64,000 nt of DNA from Streptomyces flaveus (GTDB taxonomy: Bacteria > Actinomycetota > Actinomycetes > Streptomycetales > Streptomycetaceae). Numbering within the stretch: the first letter of the stretch is position 1; the number at the start of each line of letters is the position of its first letter. The notes under the pieces were generated by a model. It did not search any database, was not told where the DNA came from, and saw nothing but the letters and a program-made list of their open reading frames with translations. The DNA is taken from contig NZ_BMPQ01000014.1 in the NCBI RefSeq assembly GCF_014647675.1, positions 139,484 through 203,483 of the forward strand. Reading direction: 5' to 3'. Made by a program: the position numbers and the translations under genes. Of the stretch, positions 58,059-64,000 are shown piece by piece.

Positions 58059-59684
58059 CTACGCACGGAATTCAGGATCGGCCTCGACGGCCACTTCGAG
58101 CACCAGCGGCTTCTGCCACCCGGCGAGGTCCGGCAGCACCTTGTCGAGTACGGACAGCAGGGCGGCGTGGCTGTCGACCCGCTCGGCCGGGCAGCCCAGC
58201 CCGCGCGCCAGTGCCGACACGCTCAACTCGCCGAACGCCGGCCAGGCGGGGGCGGCCGAGCCCGCGCGTTCCGAGAGGCGGTCCATGATCGCGTATCGGC
58301 CGTTGGCCAGGATGACGAACAGCACGCCGGTGCCGTAGTACGCGGCACTCCACAGCGCCTGGACCGAGTACAGCGACGACCCGTCGCCGATGACGGCCAC
58401 CACCGGCCGCCCGGGATCCGCCATCCGTACGCCGATCGCGGCCGGCATCGCGAAGCCGAGGCCCCCCATGGCGGCGCTGAGAAAGCCGAACGGGGCGCGG
58501 GCGGGCAGCAGCGCGTGCAGGTCCGGCCGGCTGGACGGGGTCTCCTCCACGACCGCCGCGTCCGGGGCGAGCCGGTCGGCCAGGGCCGCCAGCACGTGCG
58601 CCGCGCGCAACGGCTCGCCGTCGGCGGGCGGGGCAGGCGGTGCCAGCCTCCTCATGGGCGGCCGGGGCGTGCCCGTGGCCGCGGGAAGCGCGACCGCCAG
58701 ACGCCGCACGGTGTCAGCCGGGTCGGCCAGCACCGCCAGCTCCACCGGGCTGCGGTGGGCCTCCTCCGGGTCGTCGGTGATCACAGCGAGCCGGGTACCG
58801 GGTGCTACGAAGGTGCCCTGCTCGTACGGATACTGCCGGAACACCGGTGCCCCCACGGCCAGTACGGCGTCGTGCCCGTCCAGCGCCGCCCGCAGCCCCG
58901 ACCGGGCCGAGGGCAGGTGCCCGGCGAAGAGCCGGTGATCCTGCGGGAAGCCTGCCCGGGCCCCGAACGACTCCTGCCACACCGGGCAGTCCAGCCGTTC
59001 CGCCAGCGCCGTCAGGCTCCCCCACCCCTCCGGCGAATCGTTCCCGGCGCCCGCCACCAGGCACGGTGCGGTGGCCCCGCGCAGCATCTGGGCGAGTGCG
59101 TCGACCGCCGGGCCGTCGGCGCTGCGGGTCCCGTGCAGTGCCGCCGGTGCGGCCAGGACCGCAACCGGGTCCGCCTCGGCATGCCAGTCGTCCATCGGTA
59201 CGACCACCACCGCCGGGCCCCGCCCGTTCCGCGCCTCGTGCCACGCCCGGGCGATCGCACCCGGCACGTCCTGCGCCCGCGCCGGGGTGTGCTGCCACAC
59301 CGGGTACTCTCCGGCCAGCCCGTCCAACCGCCCGGCCAGGAACGGCTCATGGGCGAGGTGCCGCCGGTCCTGCTGGCCGACGATCACCACCAGCGGCGCC
59401 CGGTTCGCCCGCGCGGTCGCCAGCGCGCTCACGGCGTTGCCGTACCCAGCGGTCGTATGCAGCAGCACCAGCGCCGGCCGACCGCTCTTCAGAGCGTATC
59501 CGGTGGCCATACCAACCACCGAACCCTCGTGCAGTCCGAGGACGAACTCGATATCGGCTGGCAGGTCGGCGAGGAAGCCGACCTCTGTCGAACCCGGATT
59601 GCTGAACAGGGTCGTGAGTCCGTACTGGCGCAGGACCTCAAAGGTCGCGTCCTTGATCGTCTGGGCCGTTCCGGCTGTTGCCAC
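58059..59684 (-). CDS. mdlC: Benzoylformate decarboxylase-like ThDP enzyme
   Basis: Thiamine-diphosphate-dependent decarboxylase of 541 residues. The Pyr domain has FSNPGSTEVGFL (S32) and LHEGSVVG with the cofactor-activating E53; H76 lies in LLHTTAGYGN. The PP domain ends with GDGSSLYSVQALWSAAYYGT, including the ThDP-binding GDG...N motif. It fits the benzoylformate decarboxylase group, which converts aryl 2-oxo acids to aldehydes. From memory of the Pseudomonas enzyme, the active-site His281 appears replaced here (FRQYPYEQG region), so specificity may differ. First gene of the leftward operon; an IclR-like palindrome lies about 70 bases upstream. Confidence 0.84.
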   Translation of the reverse strand: MATAGTAQTIKDATFEVLRQYGLTTLFSNPGSTEVGFLADLPADIEFVLGLHEGSVVGMATGYALKSGRPALVLLHTTAGYGNAVSALATARANRAPLVVIVGQQDRRHLAHEPFLAGRLDGLAGEYPVWQHTPARAQDVPGAIARAWHEARNGRGPAVVVVPMDDWHAEADPVAVLAAPAALHGTRSADGPAVDALAQMLRGATAPCLVAGAGNDSPEGWGSLTALAERLDCPVWQESFGARAGFPQDHRLFAGHLPSARSGLRAALDGHDAVLAVGAPVFRQYPYEQGTFVAPGTRLAVITDDPEEAHRSPVELAVLADPADTVRRLAVALPAATGTPRPPMRRLAPPAPPADGEPLRAAHVLAALADRLAPDAAVVEETPSSRPDLHALLPARAPFGFLSAAMGGLGFAMPAAIGVRMADPGRPVVAVIGDGSSLYSVQALWSAAYYGTGVLFVILANGRYAIMDRLSERAGSAAPAWPAFGELSVSALARGLGCPAERVDSHAALLSVLDKVLPDLAGWQKPLVLEVAVEADPEFRA

Positions 59685-59752
59685 GCGGTCCCCCTTTCGG
59701 ACTTTCGGAACGCGACGCTAGGCGCGGCCCCCGGGGCCGGACCACAGGCGAG

Positions 59753-59765
59753 TTCGCTATGCGAG
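59753..59765. promoter_or_regulatory. IclR-type operator candidate before the decarboxylase operon
   Basis: TTCGCTATGCGAG is a near-perfect TTCGC-N3-GCGAA-type palindrome in the promoter of the benzoylformate decarboxylase operon. A related TTCTCATATCGAA occurs at 61416-61428 before the ABC importer, suggesting common control by the IclR protein encoded between them. Confidence 0.45.
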
Positions 59766-59975
59766 ATCCCCGCGAACGCCTTGCCTTCCCCTCAACAATG
59801 GGCTCCGCCTCGGGCCGCGGCGTGGTGCGTTCGCGGGGCTGCCCCCTGAACCCGGCACGGGCGTGTGCCCCGGCAAGGCGGAGTGGGCACCTCCCGGCCG
59901 AAGGCTGGGGGAGAGTCCGGCGCAGCCGTCCCGAAGCGGGCGAAGCGCCCGCGAGGGCGGCGGCAGAGGAAAGGG

Positions 59976-60728
59976 TCAGCCGACGCCCGGCAGGACCGCC
60001 CCCGTGGACAGAGCCGTGTGCAGACGCCCGGTGATCACCCGAGCGGTGTCGAGGACGGCCTCGATCTCGGCGGGACCGGGGCGTTCGACGGTGAACACGA
60101 TGGAGACGGATGCGACGGCGTTGCCGGAGGGTGAGACGACAGATGCGGAGAGGGAGCCGAGGCCGAGGACGACCTCGCTGCGGCTGGTGGCGTAGCCGGC
60201 GGCGCGGGCCCGGGTGATCTCGGGGCGTTCGTCGTCGCGCGGGGGTTCGGCGGCGAGCATGGCGATGCCGGGAGAGCCGAGGATGAGGGGGTGCCGGTCA
60301 CCTGGGGTGTAGACGGTGCGGGAGCGGGCGCTCTCCACCTCGACGGAGACGAGAGTGACCGCCTCGTCACCGTCGCGGACGACGAAGAAGGCGGTCAGCC
60401 CGACGCGGGCGGCGAGCTTGGCGATCTCAGGTTTGGCGATCCGCTGGAGTACGGGGAGCGTGCGGCGGCCCAGTGACTGGGCGCGCGTGCCGAGCACGTA
60501 TCCCTGCGGGGTGTGCGCGATCAGGCGGTGGTCCTGGAGGGTGCGCAGCAGGCGGTAGACGATCGACCGGTGCAGCCCCATCCGCTGGCTCAGCTCGGCC
60601 AGCGACAGCGGCTCGTGCGACAGCGCGATCAGCTCAAGCAGCCGCAGCCCCCGGTCCAGGGTCTGAACGGAGGGCTTGGGGGCGTCCGGCTCGCCCGGTT
60701 CGCTGCCGCTTCCTCGCGCTTCGCCCAT
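59976..60728 (-). CDS. IclR-family transcriptional regulator (mandelate-like block)
   Basis: Regulator of 250 residues. Winged HTH at about 22-80 (LDRGLRLLELIALSHEPLSL, then AELSQRMGLHRSIVYRLLRT), effector domain with LGRRTLPVLQRIAKPEIAKL and the substrate-pocket GDRHPLILGSPGIAMLA. ATG 60728, with AAGG upstream; GTG 60737 is possible. It lies between the decarboxylase operon and the ABC importer and has similar palindromes on both sides, so it may control uptake and breakdown together. Confidence 0.9.
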   Translation of the reverse strand: MGEARGSGSEPGEPDAPKPSVQTLDRGLRLLELIALSHEPLSLAELSQRMGLHRSIVYRLLRTLQDHRLIAHTPQGYVLGTRAQSLGRRTLPVLQRIAKPEIAKLAARVGLTAFFVVRDGDEAVTLVSVEVESARSRTVYTPGDRHPLILGSPGIAMLAAEPPRDDERPEITRARAAGYATSRSEVVLGLGSLSASVVSPSGNAVASVSIVFTVERPGPAEIEAVLDTARVITGRLHTALSTGAVLPGVG

Positions 60729-60738
60729 AACCGGCACC

Positions 60739-61070
60739 TTACGCGCCTTCCGAACCCTCCAGCTCGGAGAAGGTTGCCTCGGTCACCCCCGGCACGACCG
60801 CTCGGCGTGGCTCGCGATGGTGGACCAGACAGGTCGCGTCGGGGCGCGCGTAGTGACCGGCCGGGTCGTACGCGTTCTTCGCGATGACGATCTCGTCGAG
60901 GTCGATGTCGGCGTAGACCAGCCCCTCCTCGCCCCCGTCCAGCTCCTTGGTGATCATGCGGCCGTCCGGTCCGTAGATCCGGGAACAGCCGCCGCCGGCG
61001 GACAGCAGGCGGCGTTGCTCGTCCGTGGTGGCGAACAGGTCGATGCCGGCCGGGCTGATCACCTGGGTGC
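60739..61070 (-). pseudogene. C-terminal remnant of a nitrilase (arylacetonitrilase-like)
   Basis: The reading TQVISPAGIDLFATTDEQRR, then LLSAGGGCSRIYGPDGRMIT and EEGLVYADIDLDEIVIAKNA, then YDPAGHYARPD, is the C-terminal third of an aliphatic/arylaceto-nitrilase (GGGxARIxGPDGRxL...EGLLYADIDLDAIxxAKxxxDPxGHYSRPD). The catalytic Glu, Lys and Cys lie upstream and are missing, so it is inactive. It abuts an amidase remnant in another frame. Confidence 0.68.
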
Positions 61071-61304
61071 GGGAACCAGCCGGATCCCGGCGCGGCGCAG
61101 CACGTCCAGGCTGTGCCCCCAGACGGCGGCGGTGTGCGCATGCAGCGGCTCCGTGAAGTGGTGCTCGGGGACGGTGAGCGTGACGTCACGGGCGGGCGGC
61201 GGTTCGGCAGAAGCCGGATCGGCGGCCAACGTGACGAAGGCGCCCAGCCCTGCCGTTCGCTCGGCGCGGGCGAGCAGCTCCTCCACGTGCTGGACACTGT
61301 TCAT
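61059..61304 (-). pseudogene. Internally deleted amidase remnant
   Basis: MNSVQHVEELLARAERTAGL, then GAFVTLAADPASAEP, resembles the start of amidase-signature enzymes and then jumps to VTLTVPEHHFTEPLHAHTAA, then LDVLRRAGIRLVPAP, a segment from their C-terminal half. The Ser-cisSer-Lys core is missing. Mandelamide amidase (MdlY) belongs to this family, so this may be the relic of a mandelamide/mandelonitrile supply step. Confidence 0.5.
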
Positions 61305-61415
61305 GCCGGGACCGTAGACGCGGGGTCCCAGCTGGTGAACGAGCCGTTTCGCAAGGAGAGACCGCGGACGAACAGGTCCTGTTTCATCACCATTTCGCAA
61401 CGGCGTCGCCGCCGT

Positions 61416-61428
61416 TTCTCATATCGAA
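61416..61428. promoter_or_regulatory. IclR-type operator candidate before the ABC importer
   Basis: TTCTCATATCGAA sits about 75 bases upstream of the binding-protein gene and shares TTC-N-C-N3-CGA with the palindrome ahead of the decarboxylase operon. Weak on its own. Confidence 0.35.
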
Positions 61429-61500
61429 TCCATGCACTGTGCACCGGCTCCGCGCAGCCCTACGTTCACCGCTCCGTCACCAGGAGCCAGGAGTCATCGC

Positions 61501-62841
61501 ATGGACCACTCCGCGCAGCAGCCGAAGAACCAGCCGAACAGACGAACCGTCCTGCGGGCCCTCGGGCTCGGCGGCGCCGCCGCAGGCGCCGCGCCGCTGA
61601 TCGCCGCCTGTGGCGGGGGCCTGAAGGGCTCCGGATCCTCGTCCGGCGACGTCATCAAGATCGGTTACGTGAGCCCGCGCACCGGTGCGTACGCGGCCTT
61701 CACCGAGTCCGACGAGTACATCCTCAAGCAGGCCAGAGCAGCCTTTGCCAAGGGCATCAAGTACGACGGCAAGACCTACAAGGTGCAGATCCTCGACCGC
61801 GACACCGGCTCCGACCCGCAGCAGGCGGCGACGATCGCGAACGAGCTGATCTCCCAGCAGGGCGTGGACCTGATGCTGGTCACGTCGACGCCGGAGACCG
61901 TGCACCCGGTCGCCAACAAGTGCGAGAGCGAGGGCGTGCCCTGCATCTCGACCATCGAGCCCTGGCAGGCGTACTTCTTCGGACGTGGCGGCACCCCGCA
62001 GAAGACGTTCACGTACACGTACCACTTCTTCGACGGCATCGAGCACGTCGTCACCGGCGAGACCGACATGTGGCGGATGTTCGACACCAACAAGAAGGTC
62101 GGTGTCCTGTGGCCGAACGACGCCGACGGCGGCGCGTTCCGCGACAAGAAGACCGGCTTCCGCGCGCAGGCCGGGGCCAAGGGCTTCACCTTCGTCGACC
62201 CGGGCGCCTACGAGAACGGGACGAAGGACTTCTCGTCGATCATCGCGACGTTCAAGAAGGAGGGCGTGCAGATCCTGGCGGGTGTGCCGACGCCGCCGGA
62301 CTTCGCGACCTTCTGGACGCAGGCCGCCCAGCAGGGCTTCAAACCGAAGGTGGTCACCATCGCCAAGGCCATCCTCTTCGAGTCGTCGGTCGCCTCGCTG
62401 CCGAACGGCCTGGGCGACGGACTGTGCACCGAGAGCTGGTGGCTGCCGCAGTTCCCGTTCAGCTCCAGCCTGACCGGGCAGACGTCGCAGCAGCTCGCCG
62501 ACGGCTATGAGAAGTCCGCGCAGGCCAAGGGCCGCAGGTGGAACCAGGGGCTCGGCCCCAACCACGCCCTGTTCGAGATCGCGGGCGACGTCCTGCGGCA
62601 CGCGAACCCCAAGGACAAGAAGGCTGTCGCCACCCGGATCGGGAAGACCAGCCTGGACACGGTCATCGGCCGCGTCGACTGGACCGGGGGCGGCGCGGCC
62701 AACCCGGTCAAGAACGTCGCCGCCATCCCGGTGGTCACCACCCAGTGGGTCAAGGGCAGTGGCGGCGCGTACGACCTGAAGATCGTCGGCAATACGCTGA
62801 TCCCCGAGGCCAAGATCGACGGCAAGGCCCGGGAGCTGTGA
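61501..62841 (+). CDS. Branched-chain-type ABC transporter substrate-binding lipoprotein (Tat)
   Basis: Secreted binding protein of 446 residues. Twin arginines RR14-15 (NRRTVLRALGLGGAA) are followed by the lipobox IAAC with C37 lipidated, so it is a Tat-exported lipoprotein. The Peripla_BP_6 fold (VIKIGYVSPRTGAYAAFTES, then ATIANELISQQGVDLMLVTS, and VTIAKAILFESSV) is that of amino-acid, urea/amide or aromatic-acid binding proteins. AGGAG lies 9 bases upstream of the ATG. Its stop overlaps the ATPase GTG. As it is divergent from a mandelate-like operon, an aromatic acid or amide ligand is likely. Confidence 0.87.
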   Translation: MDHSAQQPKNQPNRRTVLRALGLGGAAAGAAPLIAACGGGLKGSGSSSGDVIKIGYVSPRTGAYAAFTESDEYILKQARAAFAKGIKYDGKTYKVQILDRDTGSDPQQAATIANELISQQGVDLMLVTSTPETVHPVANKCESEGVPCISTIEPWQAYFFGRGGTPQKTFTYTYHFFDGIEHVVTGETDMWRMFDTNKKVGVLWPNDADGGAFRDKKTGFRAQAGAKGFTFVDPGAYENGTKDFSSIIATFKKEGVQILAGVPTPPDFATFWTQAAQQGFKPKVVTIAKAILFESSVASLPNGLGDGLCTESWWLPQFPFSSSLTGQTSQQLADGYEKSAQAKGRRWNQGLGPNHALFEIAGDVLRHANPKDKKAVATRIGKTSLDTVIGRVDWTGGGAANPVKNVAAIPVVTTQWVKGSGGAYDLKIVGNTLIPEAKIDGKAREL

Positions 62842-63578
62842 CGGCGCCGGTGCTCCAGCCGCTGCTGGAGGTCGAGAACCTGGCCGTCAGCTTCGGGGCC
62901 CTCAACGTCCTGGAGGACGTTGAGCTGGCGGTCCCGCGCGGCCAGGCCGTCGGCATCGTCGGCCCGAACGGGGCCGGCAAGTCGACGCTGCTGAGCGCCA
63001 TCTCGGGCGTCGAGCCCGTGACCCGGGGCACCGTACGGCTCGGGGGCCGCGACGTCACCCGCGCCTCCGCCGCCCAGCGGTGCCGGCTCGGGGTCGGCCG
63101 GTCCTTCCAGATCCCCCGCCCGTTCGGGGATCTGACGGTCTTCGAGAACGTCCTGGTCGGCGCCCAACGCGGGGGTGGCCTGCGCGGGACCCACGCCCGC
63201 GAACAGGCCCTCACCGCGCTGGAGACCACCGGCATGCTCCCGGTCGCCAACAAGCCGGCCGGCGGCCTGCCGCTGCTCGGCCGCAAGCGCCTGGAGCTGG
63301 CCCGCGCCCTGGCCACCGCCCCCGAGCTGCTCCTGCTCGACGAGATCGCAGGCGGCCTCACCGAGAGCGAGGCCGACGAACTGGTCGGCACCGTCCTGTC
63401 GCTGAAGGAGGCCGGCGTGACCATCCTGTGGATCGAGCACGTCGTCAAGGCCCTGGTCCAGGTCGTGGACCGGCTGGTCTGCCTCGCGTACGGCCGCATC
63501 CGCGTCGACGGCGACCCGCACAAGGTCCTCGCCAGCCCCGAGGTCGCCGAGGTCTACCTGGGAGGTACGACAGCATGA
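62838..63578 (+). CDS. Branched-chain-type ABC transporter ATP-binding protein (LivG-like)
   Basis: ATPase of 246 residues. Walker A GPNGAGKST, Walker B ELLLLDEIAGGL and H-loop WIEHVV. The signature is degenerate (LPLLGRKRLELARAL instead of LSGGQ), a known feature of some LivG-like subunits. Overlaps both neighbours by four bases. It pairs with the LivF-like subunit that follows. Confidence 0.88.
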   Translation: MTAPVLQPLLEVENLAVSFGALNVLEDVELAVPRGQAVGIVGPNGAGKSTLLSAISGVEPVTRGTVRLGGRDVTRASAAQRCRLGVGRSFQIPRPFGDLTVFENVLVGAQRGGGLRGTHAREQALTALETTGMLPVANKPAGGLPLLGRKRLELARALATAPELLLLDEIAGGLTESEADELVGTVLSLKEAGVTILWIEHVVKALVQVVDRLVCLAYGRIRVDGDPHKVLASPEVAEVYLGGTTA

Positions 63579-64000
63579 GCAGCCCACTGCTGCACCTCGA
63601 TGCGATCGATGCCGGATACGGGGACTTCCAGGCTCTTTTCGGCATCAGCCTCGACGTCGCCGAAGGCGAACTCCTCGCCCTTGTCGGCGCCAACGGCGCC
63701 GGCAAGTCCACCCTGCTGCGGACCGTCGCCGGGGCCCTCAGGCCCTTCAGCGGAACCGTCCGCTTCGACGGGGAGGACGTCACCGCCCTCCCCGACATCC
63801 ACCGCTCCCGCAAGGGCATCGGCCTCGTTCCCGAGGGTCGGCGGCTCTTCCCGTCCCTCACCGTCGAGGAGAACCTCCGGGTCGGCGCCGCCACCGGCCG
63901 CAAAGGCCCGTGGGACCTGAAGAAGGTGTACGAGATGATGCCGCTCGTCGCCGACCGCCGCACCCGCAAGGCTGCCCGCCTCTCCGGAGGCGAGCAACAG
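63575..64000 (+). CDS. Branched-chain-type ABC transporter ATP-binding protein (LivF-like), partial
   Basis: The first 142 codons of a second ATPase; the gene continues past the right edge. Walker A GANGAGKST, Q-loop/insert VPEGRRLFPSLTVEENL (diagnostic for LivF) and the start of the signature LSGGEQQ are visible. ATG 63575 overlaps the LivG-like stop. Permease genes should follow outside the window, since none precede it here. Confidence 0.88.
   Translation, partial: MSSPLLHLDAIDAGYGDFQALFGISLDVAEGELLALVGANGAGKSTLLRTVAGALRPFSGTVRFDGEDVTALPDIHRSRKGIGLVPEGRRLFPSLTVEENLRVGAATGRKGPWDLKKVYEMMPLVADRRTRKAARLSGGEQQ

Overview
The window is high-GC DNA with dense GTG/ATG starts, many 4-base ATGA/GTGA stop-start overlaps, and orthologues of Streptomyces loci (a xylFGH operon followed by a Rok7B7-type ROK regulator). 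It therefore looks like a chromosomal accessory region of a Streptomyces or close relative. No rRNA, tRNA, CRISPR array, phage structural genes or origin were seen. The content is mostly catabolic and detoxifying enzymes, each block with its own local regulator.

Layout. 0.1-9.9 kb: a quinone-oxidoreductase-like MDR enzyme, a glycosyltransferase remnant, an OmpR/HK two-component pair, an ABC-2 exporter with a NarL-type two-component pair, then a MarR regulator, a methyltransferase and a secreted double-SnoaL protein whose promoters share a repeated 17-bp palindrome. 9.9-15.1 kb (minus): an exported PaoABC-type molybdenum aldehyde oxidoreductase (Tat/2Fe-2S, FAD/4Fe-4S and Moco subunits) with an XdhC maturation factor. 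15.2-15.7 kb: a frameshifted MmyB-type regulator. 15.8-24.3 kb: an oxidative, probably aromatic, catabolic cluster (NmrA-like, MDR dehydrogenase, bicupin, methyltransferase, FAH-family hydrolase, VOC dioxygenase, SnoaL) divergent from an FAD monooxygenase and a TetR regulator. 24.4-33.6 kb: two paralogous 289-aa MmyB/XRE regulators and small redox/hydrolase genes, several of them sharing a GGGGAA-N6-TTCCCC-like promoter element, enclosing an IclR-controlled intradiol dioxygenase - hydratase - aldolase operon. 33.6-38.8 kb: MDR dehydrogenase, SnoaL protein, Na+/H+ antiporter, amidohydrolase, aldo/keto reductase. 39-51.3 kb: a debris-rich stretch with a decayed flavin/F420 oxidoreductase, integrase and transposase remnants (IS3, IS5, IS4 types), surrounding a secreted DUF1996 protein, a membrane protein, the intact xylF-xylG-xylH-rok7B7 operon and a MurE-type ligase. 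51.5-53.9 kb: a membrane metallophosphoesterase and an AraC regulator. 54.2-64 kb: a mandelate-like block (SDR, MDR dehydrogenase, dihydroxyacetophenone-dioxygenase-like cupin, truncated benzaldehyde dehydrogenase, LDH-like dehydrogenase, benzoylformate decarboxylase, IclR regulator, decayed nitrilase and amidase) divergent from a branched-chain-type ABC importer that runs off the right edge.

How it works together (inference). Three or four independent aromatic or aldehyde modules sit side by side, each with a local regulator and usually a recognisable palindrome. The mandelate-like module carries gene traces for a complete arylacetonitrile/mandelamide to benzoate route, but the nitrilase, the amidase and the aldehyde dehydrogenase are all broken, so only the central dehydrogenase and decarboxylase steps and the importer remain intact. 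The most unusual features are the shared operator set around the two MmyB regulators, the four-copy MarR-type palindrome, and a repeated integrase N-terminus bracketing the xylose operon.
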